Positions 45,452 to 57,190 of a stretch of 64,000 nt of DNA are shown here, piece by piece. The notes under the pieces are model-generated. The model was given only the letters and a program-made list of their open reading frames with translations. It was not told the DNA's origin and did no database searches. Position 1 is the stretch's first letter; every line of letters begins with the position of its first letter. Both the position numbers and the translations under genes were made by a program. This DNA comes from Phlebiopsis flavidoalba (lineage: Eukaryota > Basidiomycota > Agaricomycetes > Polyporales > Phanerochaetaceae). Location: NCBI GenBank assembly GCA_035772785.1, contig JAOCPU010000061.1:119736-183735 (forward strand), given 5' to 3'.

Positions 45452-47520
45452 GATGATTATGGAGGGGTCATTTGTGGACGGTTCGAATTTGTGACCGAGA
45501 GTCACGAAAGACGTTCTATAGAGAAGTAGAATATCAGAAACATGTCAGTCGATGAGTCCGAGACCCAGAGACAGTAATCACCAATCGACCGTGGCTAAGC
45601 TCAATGTGTGGCCAGAACCTACGACTCGCGTCGGTGGTCGTGGGAAAGCTTGACATAACGGGAAGCACAGGCGCAGGCGACGAAATAATGTGTGCGAACG
45701 TAGCCCCTGTTCCCCCATAAGTTATTTGTGTGTGCTCAAAAATCGAGAATAAAGTACGGTTTCACATAGAGAGCTATCGCAGAGCTTAGCGAGACATCCC
45801 CCGATAGTTATCATACCTGTGCCAAGCGGCATGTTAGGATTGGAGTAATCATGCTTGTGTAATTGATTTGGACGACGCTTGTTCAGTCGAAATCGATATA
45901 AGTAGTTACGTAGAGTAAAACTCATAAAATGACTGCTTGTTTTGGTACCATGAATATACAAGCACATATTCGGACAATTCGTTTGCAGTGCCAGTGCAAG
46001 GCTATCTATTTCTGATACTCAGTGCCGAGCTCCATATCAGACATCTCAGTCCTCAGTACACCTGCGGCTTGCTGAAAGGGTGTTAGCACAAAGTAGGTGC
46101 AGTAAGTGTGGCATCTTTGAACCCTCTCAAATGATTCGAGTATATGGGATAGGTTTCCTACACCAAACTTGTCCGAATATTCTCTGTAGCTTTCAGTGAG
46201 TATAAATATCCAAGGATGAATGCGACAACCACAAATGAGCAACCTCACCCTATAAGTAATCACTTGGCGGTCAGTCAAAGTATATCATCCCCCCATTTTA
46301 TGTGTCAGCTCAGCAAATTGTGATCAAACCATATAGTACATACCATGGAAGTTGGACAGAATCACTTTGCCATTGGTAAGGACATATTGCAGATGTTGAG
46401 TAAAGCATAGAAATATGACGATGTTTCGAGAGCTAGAACCCAGCCAAGCCACAGACATTGGTTTCAAGCTGTTACTCAGAATATACTTCACAAATCTTCT
46501 TTGGGATGCGCTCTTCCAATAAATAGAATGGTGCTTGTTTATTCTTGGAATATGTTCCACCGGATGACCCTGTCTTTCAAATTGTTTCTCCCATTGTTTG
46601 TTTGATGCGCAAAGGAGTTCTATGACACTGCAGGGACCTGCAGGGCCCTCCTAGAGCGAGGTACGAAAATGTGTGGGGTATCTATCAAGAGCTCTTGGCG
46701 CGCTTTCTCTTCCTCCAGCAAGAGCCGGACATGGTAACATAAAAAAAAACGAGCAGGAGCGCAATTACCTGCAGTTGGGGAAGATGCTGAGGGAGCAGAG
46801 TACATGGAGCTCTTTTTTTTGAAGCGATACAGAGCACCTGGTGTAGGAGACGGCATCCAGGAAGCTCTCTGCGATGACGAAGATGCAGAGCATAATTATT
46901 GGACCGATTCATCTAATAATGATGCCGATAAAGATGGACACTAGTACTTGCATCACTTTTCGGCTGATGGTTGATTTACACAACTCTTGTAGCACTACAT
47001 ATTTAATGAGAAACATGTGTATAAATGGATCCACCATTGTTTCGGGAGCTGCAACGTGTGTCGGCCATATAATATTTTAATCTCTAGCGGCGCCGCCGAA
47101 GCACCCCATGTCGTAGGCGCCCTACCCCGACATCTGGATGTGAGTAGGGAATATCCGCCATGGGGGATGTCTTGCTATAAGCTCTGCGATGGCTCTCTAT
47201 GTGAAACTGTACTTTATTCTCGATTTTTGAGCACACAAATACTTATGGGGGAACAGGGACTACGTTCGCACGACTACATTATTTCGTCGCCTTGCGCCTG
47301 TTGCTTCCCGTTATGTCAAGCTTTCCCACGACCACCGACACGCGAGTCGTAGGTTCTGGCACACACTGAGCTTAGCCACGGTCGATTGGTGATTACTGTC
47401 TCTCGGGGGTCCTCGGACTCATCGGCTGACATGTTTCTGACATTCTACTTCTCTATAGAACGTCTTGCGTGACTCTCGGTCACAAATTCGAACCGTCCAC
47501 AAATGACCTCCATAGATGAT
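45452..47520. mobile_element. Element with about 345-bp terminal inverted repeats and 6-bp target duplication
   Basis: The arm at 45458-45802 (TATGGAGGGGTCATTTG...GACATCCCCC) is repeated in reverse complement at 47162-47514. Identity is high, by eye well above 90%, with differences mostly single-base indels. The arms contain ACCGTGGCTAAGCTCA and GTCGTGGGAAAGCTTGACAT in both copies. GATGAT flanks the element at 45452-45457 and 47515-47520. The 1.36-kb interior (45803-47161) is AT-rich and encodes no transposase I recognise; a minus-strand frame at 46685-46912 with a hydrophobic VIALLLVFFYV stretch is the only suggestive item. It is probably a non-autonomous DNA transposon. Long terminal inverted repeats occur in Mutator-like and some other superfamilies, and a 6-bp duplication does not settle which. 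Confidence 0.75.
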
Positions 47521-47650
47521 AGATTAGACAGAGCAGTATGTCACGGACTACGGAGAACCTATTACACCGCCCTTCCTCCACGGTAGTAGGTGACAGGTGA
47601 GATTGGCTTGATTTTGGAAAGTCTAATTCATGTATCACGATCACAGAGGT

Positions 47651-49700
47651 CTACATGGGAACTGCTATCGCTGCTTGGGTACTGTGCTGAGCCAACGCTT
47701 ACTTCCTGGACCTGGTGCTGGACAAGCCGCCATCCAGTTTTCTGCATTAACTCCTGAAAACTTGCCTGACAGTGCGCTCCTTGCCGTTCATCAGGCTAAG
47801 CATCTACAACACGTGAGTGAAGTCAGCTTTGGGCCATCGACGATCGTGAAAGGAAAACCGACTTGTATGTCGATGAAATATTTCACTGCAGCCGCACTCC
47901 CCCACCATTCGGAAGCAACGGGGTAGGAGGTATAGCCGGCTGAGCTCCTGGAATCCGAGTCCAAGCTTTCATCGATTGCCATGCGTATGACATGAGGCTA
48001 TCAATGACGACGAGGTGAGTGGTTGAACTTGCGGCCTGTCTCAGATGCTGAAGTATTTGCGTGCAATACTTATCAGACCAGTCGTGTAGGATGTTTGCGC
48101 AGTAAGAAGACGGAAACATTCCGAGCGCGTTGCTTCGCGAAAAGAAATCGTGAGCTAAAGATCAAAGCTATAACTGAGGATCTGGACACTACTCTTGGAA
48201 CGAAAAGAGTACACACCTTCGAGAGTAACTTAGAGCCCGCTTGTCAGGGCCTCTGTGGAAGGTTGTCGTTCCAAAACTACAGGTTAGAGCCGCACGTTCA
48301 GCATGAATATCACTGTATTCACGGTGACTTAGGAATACCTTCGTTGCGTCCTTAATCACTGCTGGTTCACGATCTTGAACCACAAGCAGAAGTTTGTCGT
48401 GAGATTGCGCAAGCGTCAGCGACTCGGAACCTATCCCCTCCCTCCAACATCTACCACGACGGAACCTTGAGGGAGGGAGTTCCATTCGAACGCTAAGTTC
48501 TGAGGTGTCAAAACGTCTCATTTGGCTCCGCAGTTGAAGAAACTAATACCATCCAAATCGCGTTTTCTGTCTCGTGTTCTTGGCCGCTTGCATAGGTTAA
48601 GCCAAATCGAAGAAGACGCGCCTCATGTCTCCGGCTTTTGTTCAAACCACTCCCACATGAGAGCTATTTGTACCAAATGCTACGTTGAACGCGGCCTCAT
48701 TGGATTTCGTTGCAGACTGACTTAGTTTAGGGACTGAAGTACAGGCGTCTTGAAGCGACGGCCAACGGCTTTGAAGGCTTTCGTACCAGTTGCTACATGG
48801 GTTGTTATGGTTGAGTACGTGGTCCTTTTCTCCCTCTAGGAATCAACTCACCACTGGACCTATGCCAGCGGCAATTCCCCCGGAGTTCCGACGTGCCTTG
48901 GGGTCTTTGGGCTGTGTTCGAACCGACAGTCCTGGGCGCAAACAACTCAAACTCAAATGTGATGACACATATCTTCGATGTCATCATCGGTAAGGCGACT
49001 TTCCTGTGATCCAGAACATGCTTGACAATACAAGCGGTTGTTTCACGAAACATCGGGTGACACTTCGATTCGACGAGACTTGGTGAGTGGCGAAGTAACA
49101 AAACGAAGGATCCGGGCTATATGTCAGATACGGTCAGCTCAGGATTCTACCATTACCATGTGGACGATCGTAGCCAAGCTTCGATTGATCAATACCGGTG
49201 TTGCGTGCGATCTCTTCCACGTGAGCACCCTGGAACGTATTCAGAATGCAAGCAAACAAGTGCACCATGTCGCAAACGAGTCACCTTGGCTCCTGCTTCC
49301 CTACAAACCTCTGCTGCATTCGCGAGTGTAGCTATCCCTAAAACACGCGGGTAATGCACATACTGATGGATTACATCTTATGGTCATCAACCTCTCATTA
49401 GGAATCATACCAACTTACTTACGTGAAAATGACCAGTTTCAGAATGTGTGGTCATGTGGAGACTGAAACAGCGCCAACGAGTTGCATAGCGCGAGCTACA
49501 ATTGTAGAGCATGCCACATATACTTCGGGAATCATGCGTGCGGCTTCGGGAGTCCATGGTAAGTGGGGTGTGAGTAGATGGATGGAAGTCGAGTTTCTGT
49601 TGCTTGAGAATAGATTCGATGTTTGTCCAAGGATGTCTGCATGATATTAACAAGTTCCTTCGAGCTCATCGATGGTAGTTGCATATATTGACGTCTGTAA
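47651..49700 (-). CDS. SAM-dependent O-methyltransferase 2 (frameshifted)
   Basis: A minus-strand COMT-type methyltransferase closely related to the gene at 62053-64000. N-terminal PEAARMIPEVYVACSTIVA and MQLVGAV (about 49500-49560) are followed by ATLANAAEVCREAGA-like sequence, GAHVEEIARNTGIDQSKLA, an intron, RILRF and EVSPDVF (about 49055-49120). After further introns come RQKTR and the SAM-binding GIGSESLTLAQS with KLLLVVQDREP (about 48340-48440), then ANILHDWSDKYCTQIL with the catalytic histidine in HDWSDK (about 48050-48090), LRQAASSTTHLVVIDSLMS, and MLSLMNGKERTVRQ near the C-terminus. A TAG stop lies at 47651-47653. At least eight frame changes. The start is above 49650 and not resolved. 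It lies just beside the inverted-repeat element. Confidence 0.75.
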
Positions 49701-52700
49701 CATGGAAGTAAGTAAACTGCTAAGACGGGGAAAGTACCGAATTACTTGGAAGTCATGGCGGAATGCTTAGGCGACGGCTTTCTGTGGCCAAAACAGCACA
49801 GCCGGGCTTGGGACAAAAGGTGCTGGGCGAGAAGGTATCGCGACGGCACATAGGATGCATAGCATTGGGTAAGTCTATATATATACTTCCAATTGTAACA
49901 GAAGCGTAGCCTTTGTTCCCAACTATAAGAAACGTGAAAGAATGCGATCTTAATGATAAACCACAACTTCTTACGAGCGTTGATACTTACGTCAGAAGTA
50001 CGGCTTGTACAGCTCATGAATGAATACGTCTAGCTTGTTCAAGGACAGGACAACTCAATATGGTATGTGTGACTCTTCATGACTAACGAAGATGTATCGG
50101 CACCCCATATGTATGATCGCTTTGACACTAACGAGGACCGATGTATTAGGAAATCCATGGGACATTTTGCCGCCCTTTTTTCAGGGCATTAGTCATTGGA
50201 GATCTCTATCAGTATTTGTTTGGTTATTAGTACAGGTCACCTGCATTTCATCCAGCAGAAAAGTGGAGTTGCTAGACGTCGTGTGATGAACGGATCTCGG
50301 CCGATAACAACTGTGTTCTCGGGGAAAAGAAAACGTTCGATCGAGAATGAAGTTGTGCCTCGTTCATGATGCCTTGCTCGTTGGCCGATAGCCTTGAGCC
50401 TGCGGGTGTCCCCAAAGTGGCATGATCGGCTCACGGCGTATGAAACAGAAAATCCGATACTTTATATCAGATGATGGTTAGACTGGTGGACGAAATTGAT
50501 AAAATAAGCTTTAACGCCGGCGAGGATGACGGGGACTTGGATAGCAAAGATTTGATTCAAATGTCAGGAGTACTGCCAACGTATCCAAGTTTGCTGGTCG
50601 GTCCCAAGGGGACCCGGTAAATAGATATCAAAGGACGAGGACCAGCACCATCCGTTACCATCGCTATCAAGACCTAAGACTCCCAATACTTGCATGCGAA
50701 GACAGATCATAGAAAATAACAATTGGACATGATCGGAGCAAAGAAGGATGCATGCTGTCGTCTGTTTCCATCATCGTATCCACATGTATCACCGCCAAAC
50801 ATCGTGTAGTGTGATCACAAGTCGAATCAAAAGCTTGATGATAGATACGAACGTACAACGATGCTAATCTAATTCCTTGAAGCATGACGATGTGTCGCGA
50901 GAACGTGTTTCGGCATGATACGATTAGTTTCACAAACCCGCGCGTGTACCGGTAAGCACTGTCTCGCGCAAGAGGAGTCGCAGGTCAGCGCCCACGCTTT
51001 TACGCATCCTAGTATTCTTGCTCAGCGTGTCTTAGTCCACAAAAGGATGTTAAGCTGCGGTGTGTGTGACAGGGCTACAGAGAGACGGGGTACGTCACAC
51101 TCACCAGATTATTTGACTAGGTATATCTACGGTTATAAAATGAAGCTGCAAGTGAAGCGTCATAAGTACAAGCTGCCTACGCTTTTTCTCGAAGGTCTCG
51201 GCTCCAGCTCTAACCGTCGCTTATAAGCGCTGCTACCTAGTATCTATGTCTCAGTTGTGTGGATTCTGGACCTTTGCCGGCCATACATGCTCATGATATC
51301 TCGCCTTCTGTCGCTACTCTAATCGGGGGGTGGCTTGAAGGCCCGTTATATGGTATAAACCACCTTAACAAATAATTAAGATGTTTAGAGCTAATCAGCT
51401 TCATGTTCACTAGGCCTGAAGTGCGTCCTCCTCTCCATGAATACGCGTTGGTACTAAGCGCTCTTCAACCATGCTAACCCTAGCATTGCATTATATGTCA
51501 TTTGCACACGAATGCTCATGAGGATACAAACGATACTCGGCGGAATGTAGGAACCTGTTTTAACTCATGGATCAAAACCAAAACTAACTACAGAGGCGCG
51601 TAGACTAATAGGCTCCTCATGCTTATCGACCGGGCCCAATTGGCCGTTTCGACGGCACATTACATTGCTTTTTTTTTTGTACTGATGTTTGTAGGATTCA
51701 TAAAACAACAATAAACTATCGACAACAATCTTGATGAATTTTTTGTCGGGTATTCATCGGAGCATATACTGCACAGCTTTTCTTATACGGAATTAGCGTA
51801 TAGGTTATTCGCCACATGAACAGCATTGATGTCAGTTTTTGGGGGTGAATGGCTCACATACCTTTTTTACAGATCGTGTGTTGGGAGACAGTATCATTGT
51901 CAGTCGAAATGTATGGTAGTATCTCACTCTACTCATATGACGCTGGCAGGGATGGCGTTTGTTACGTTTGTTTGGGACACAAGAAGGGTCTGGGCGGCAA
52001 TAATTTGTACGAGCTTATATCTCATTTCCTTTGACATGCGTTGGTTGTGCTGAATAGCGCGTTGGGTCATTGGCAGGCCACTGGCGGTTGCCGCGTCGCT
52101 AAGTACGCTGAAAACCTTTCAAATCGTCCTGTGAGCTTATACTGGTGACATGTGTAATGGTTTTAGCTTCTGTCTGACCTAATCGCTGGAATCGTTGCGA
52201 GGTCAAAAATTACTGCGCCGGAAGAGTTTCTTTTCCCGGGTGCTCAGATACAGCATTGTTTTTCAATACAACTCACGGGTTTGCATTCAAATCACAGCAA
52301 GCTCTCTTATTGCGTGGAAGCTATTGGCACTCAAACTACTACAAATCCCCTCTCGGCCGCGGAAGGCAGCTACCATGATTATCTGGGTAATCGTGGCCTA
52401 ATCAGGAGCCGTGCTTTTGACGGCATCAAACGTTGTCATATTACTCCTCTTTGTTCTTGCACTTCGAGACGCTGGCCAGCTCGTCACCAACCTTAGATAA
52501 CGGCAATTGCAGGCGTAAGTGAAAGCTGCTAGAGAGTACAGCTCAGAGTTAGGACCTTTGCAACAGTGCCTGGTTCCCCTTTCGACGTATCGCTAGTTGC
52601 ATGCGCGGGAGCTACGGCGCGTTCTCAACAATCACAAGACAACAGTAAAAAATAATGGAATTATGCTTTTGGAAAGGGGTTTTCGGAGAGGGCGCAGTCC

Positions 52701-55700
52701 CCACGTCAGCTTGTTCAAAGTGTCCAGCGTTTCCGAATAGAGGCTAACCGGAGAGCGTATCCGGCATTAGAACATGTCGTCTCATGCGTACAAAGAAGTA
52801 GAATGGAACACGATCTAGTAATTGGAGTGCGTCAACGTATGCTGATTCTATTGTGCTATCGAATGCTGACCTAAACATCATAGGAGCAAGATGTCATTGC
52901 GATCCATAGTCTAAGATGAAACTGGATGGTCGCACGATGTGTTGTCGCCAGCAGGCAACGTGTACCTACATCTATGCATATCTTTTGGGTGTCCTGAAAT
53001 ACGAAGCTCGTGGTTTGCGGCGAGAGATGTACACAGCCTCTGTTCAATCACTCTACTTGGAACGGATCACGCGCGAGACGTCCAATTGGTGCTTGTGGCT
53101 CTAACGGCCAGCCCGAGTGTGGCAGTCAGGCTAAAACCGTCCGTGTTCAAATTTCGTACACCAAGACGTGACGGAGGGCATATTTATTGGATAGGTCAAT
53201 GGAGAATAAGACTGTCTGCTGCTACGCACTTTGCAAAGGTAAAAATCCGTGGCTGTAACGTCCGTTCTCACCGTAAGGGCCCCGCTATGCGTCGCTGCTG
53301 ATGCGGCGTAGAGATGTGGAGCAGAGACCAACCGGGGTTATGTAACTGGAACATATTCGGCGATTGGGGTTACTGCGTGTGACACAAGGATGCGAGCGTT
53401 GGCATACGGCCTGCGTGGGAGGCGGTGCGCGACCTTCTCGAGAAAGCGACGGATATCGGTAGAATTAGACTCAATTCTAGGAACAGGCTCTCGTCCTCGC
53501 ACATATACTGGTGTGCGGCAGCCTGTTGGTGCGTTTCATCGGAAGACAATCGGGTCGCCGAGTTCGTCGGGTCGTCGTAATCCATGTCCGACATGCCCAC
53601 GTCCGCCGAGGCGTGTGTTTGGTGGCGATGGTAACCTGAGATCCGTGGCCAGTGAAGTGAGAAGACTTGATTCGACTACGTGGAAAGTTAAACGCAAATT
53701 ATGAAAGTACACGCGCTGGAGACCGCCGCAACCGCGGGCGTGTTGGCCTTAATGTAACACCTTCTTTAACTTGATGCGCCGGAAGGAGACACGTCAGCCA
53801 ATTTACCATTGAGAAGGATGAAGCAGAGTTTATCATACGTAATGCTGATGTTCATGAACCTTCAGCGCAAGTCTGTAACACAGCAAGTAGCGCATATGAC
53901 TCAACTTCAAGGGGTACTAGCAGCGCAGCCATCACAACGCGCCACGTTTGGTGCGACCGTAATCTATGTATGAGAACATATAAGCCTCCGGACGATATAA
54001 TCAATAGAAGATCGGTGAGTGTACGTGCCGAGGCGTGCGTTTGGGATATACTTCGTTCCACATCATCGAGCCCGAGTTGCCTACTAGAAACTTTCCTTCA
54101 CGAAAAAGAAAGGGCTCCTCCTCGACCATGTCCTTGACAAAACACGGCCCACATTATGGCAGAGAGGCTGAGGCCGATAGGCGATACCTTCTAACTGGTT
54201 GTGTTCGCTCATTTAGGGGTCCTGGTAGAAAGCGGAGAGTACTCGTGTGTGAGACTAAGTAACGGTTCTGAGGGCTCGAAGGGACCGGCATAGTGCAATG
54301 ATGCAGGCGTGAGAGGGGCCTGGGTGGCGGGGAGCCCGCCCCCGGCGGGCCCCTTGGAAATTCCTGCGTGAAGAACATGCTGGATCATGCTTTAAAACAA
54401 GATCTGAGTCTTTTTTGGGAGGCGAGAAGGAGCGTGAGTATCGCCCTGCCACTGGCAAAGCATCTGGCGAGACGGGAAACGGAGTCGATTGGTCAGACAA
54501 GTCAGGAGGGCGTCTATACACGGGGGGCGGGCAGAGCCGGGCGGAAGATGCAGGAAAAACTCGGGTATGTGCCCTAGTTGCCTAGTCTCGTAACCGCCGT
54601 TTCGCCGCACTGCGTGAGGCACTGTTGGTGAATATCGCACACCACGCCGGGCGGCGCCTTTTTTATTGCTGGGTGTTGATTGTGGTCGAGCGTAGGGAGT
54701 GCGGAACGCGGATGGGCCTAAACTCGCTGGTAAAGCGGTGCTGGAGGAGGGTTCGGACGCGGTTTGGTGTACCCCGGTGTGCAGGAAAGCGTATGTCACA
54801 ACGCTCCCTCCGTCCCCCAGTCCCAGTTTTATAAAGTCCGTGTTACATATTTCATATGTGCTAAGGAATTGACTAATCCTAAAAATACGAAAAGGTTTTT
54901 CGACTGGAACAGAACGCCATAACGAGCCCGGCCCAAGAGCCCCAGGTGTATCATTCACGCAGGCCTGCCCCGCCTTCGACAAACATTTGGCGCCCGAGGG
55001 GGGTCCGACAAAAGTGCGAAGGACCGGGATGCCGCCGCATAGAAGGGAGGCCGTCTTCTAAGAAGCTGGGGCCGTCCGGGGCACGCCTTGAGTTTTTAAA
55101 CGCGGCTGGTAAGTCCCTCCAAAGATCCAAAAATCCAAAGCCCAACAATAAAGAAAGCATCCTAGAGGCCACTAGAGCGACATCCCTCCACCCCCCCCCC
55201 ACCAGCGGGCCGCCACCCCGGCCCCATCCCACCTAATAAAGCATCCGACGTCCGTCAACCCGAAACAACTGGGCCCGCGATGACCACACCCCCCAAGCAT
55301 GCCACACGCAACCGTGAACTTGCTCTCCCATCTTACCACCCTGTTTTTCTGTCGAATTCTGTTTATACGTCCAGGTCGCTCTACTCTATGAATACTTACC
55401 CAGCTGTCTACTGAAGTATTCCACGTACGCACACAGTGATATACCATCTGAGGAGCGTATGATTAGGGCTTACAAGTAATTCTAGGGCGACGGCAAAGAT
55501 ATTCCGTTTTGTATAAACGGCTTGCTGCAACTAAGAATCGATGAGAACTTGAAGTCAACCTTTACCCGACGGATCACAGCTTACGGCTAGCCGCAAGAGC
55601 AATGCGTCGGAATACTGCTCACGTCAGGCACACGAACAATCCATCAAAGCTTCAACTTATGCAAGCTAAAAAATGCCTCAAGCACCGAGAATGAGTCCTC

Positions 55701-55938
55701 GTCAAATGATCAGAGGGTCCACGCTGTCCCATCGAAATCTTCTCACGAGGACTTAGCCATCTGACCCGAGTCATGGAATATCGATCTGAGCTCGGAATAG
55801 ATTGTTTGTTTAGTAAGTGCGCCGCTCGAGGATAGACGGACCTAAGATGCATCGGTGGGTTCTATGTAGAAATGTATGACGTCATGGAGGCACTGTGGCA
55901 ACAGTCAGGTCATGCTCACATCTATGGGGGTAGACGCT
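49701..55938. other. Long unassigned region
   Basis: About 6 kb without a recognisable protein. At 51826-52500 plus-strand frames with hydrophobic stretches (LAGMAFVTFVW, AAIICTSLYLISF) hint at a decayed membrane protein, but no family is evident. At 53370-53600 a minus-strand frame opens MSDMDYDDPTNSATRL, without support. From about 54260 to 55250 the DNA becomes GC-richer, with a GC palindrome around 54336-54355 (GCCCGCCCCCGGCGGGC) and long open frames that match nothing. Confidence 0.4.
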
Positions 55939-56754
55939 ATGTGAGTGTAGTCTCGTTCTCAGACCTTATAGAGCAGAGTGCTTACTTCGTAAGCACCTTA
56001 GTAGCATTAGTAACAATCGGAGTTTGAAATTATGTGCAGAGACCTGCTCTATAAGGTCTGGTGACTTTCGTTCGGACGGGTGTAGATCAATCCCACGTGA
56101 CGCGCCCGGTCAGTAAATTTGAAGCGACGCTTCAAAGCGGTAAGCAAGCCTCATGAAGGTGCCCCCGCGTCATTAGAGAACGCTTGTTACTCGGCGCCTA
56201 TCCGCCACAGTATACTCCTCAGCAAACTCAAGCGTATTCTACACCCATCCTCAAGCAAGCAGCAGAAAGTAGCAGTGTTTAGACCTGAAAACATGATTTT
56301 GGATGATATTTGTATGTATAAATTATTTTCAAGGATTTCCTTCGAGCAGAAAGGACTGTGTGCCACTATGGTGCATTTCAGTTTATCATCAGGCACACTT
56401 CCATGGATCACACGGCGCGGAGAATTCTGACAATAAGGCGTCATATACTGATGGTATAAGCGGTCCATATTGAGCGCATCGCGCTGTGTATCAGCAGAGT
56501 AGCAAGGGTTGCAGCGAAAGTCAACCCGCTGGCGCGAACCGAGAGCCTGTCGAGGGTAACAAACCCGCGACTTACCCCATTACACAATGGGAGCGCTCAC
56601 GTGAGACTGATCTACACCCGCATGATCGAAAGTCACCAGACATTACGCGCCCGCACTCTGCACCAGCAGTTCAAACTCCGATTATTCGGTCAGTTTGAAT
56701 TCTTACATGATAACTAGCGGGCGTAATGTCTGGGGACAGAGACTAATGTGAGTG
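55939..56754. mobile_element. MITE with 9-bp target duplication and subterminal hairpins
   Basis: ATGTGAGTG occurs exactly at 55939-55947 and 56746-56754. Between them a 798-bp element begins TAGTCTCGTTCTCAGACCTTA, and its right end in reverse complement reads TAGTCTCTGTCCCCAGACATTA, a clear terminal inverted repeat. A second inverted homology of about 95 bp links 56013-56105 and 56591-56686 (AATCGGAGTTTGAA, GTGACTTTCG, GGGTGTAGATCA shared). Each end also folds on itself: CAGACCTTATAGAGCAG at 55960 pairs perfectly with 56044-56060, and CCAGACATTACGCGCCCGC at 56636 pairs with 56717-56733. A small hairpin GTGCTTAC-TTC-GTAAGCAC lies at 55978-55996. The 103-codon frame inside matches no transposase. 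The 9-bp duplication suggests the Mutator-like superfamily. Confidence 0.85.
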
Positions 56755-57190
56755 ATATAGTCCATCGGCATCGTCACCTTTTTCTGATACTAAGCTTACG
56801 GCCCCACCTTGACAGCTACAATGTGCAACCTTGTGGCAGACCTGCAACGTAATAATTGCTCTTTATTGTATCCCGCGCTGTCAGATTAAAGTTCACGAAA
56901 ATATGTTCACGAGCTACTTACACATAAAAAGTCGATTCATCTACTTAAAAGAGGACAACAGAGAAATTCACCACACGATGTGTTCGTACCCTGTTCTTGA
57001 ATCACAGAAGCCTGATATATTGGAACTGATTCGAACTGAACAGTATACTGCATGCCAAATGTATATAAGGAATAGTCACGCCGTCGAACAGTTTCTCACC
57101 ACCTTTGCCGCCGCCAAGCGTGTCCTTCTACTCCCCGACTTGCTTTCTCCTTTCAGCTCCTGGGACGTCATTGTCAAGCCTAGCACAAAC
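56755..57190. promoter_or_regulatory. Upstream region of the laccase-like gene
   Basis: GTATATAAGG at about 57059-57068 lies 120-130 bp before the chosen start codon and is a good TATA-like box. The frame is open upstream of 57191, but that part is not conserved-looking and ends in hydrophilic sequence, so I do not include it in the protein. Confidence 0.45.

Noticed and set aside
45218..45505. Minus-strand frame starting inside the left inverted arm
   Set aside because: It runs from the element into unrelated flank DNA, has no motif, and does not recur at the right arm.
54392..54982. 196-codon minus-strand frame
   Set aside because: It lies in a GC-rich stretch with equally long frames on the other strand and has no recognisable sequence.
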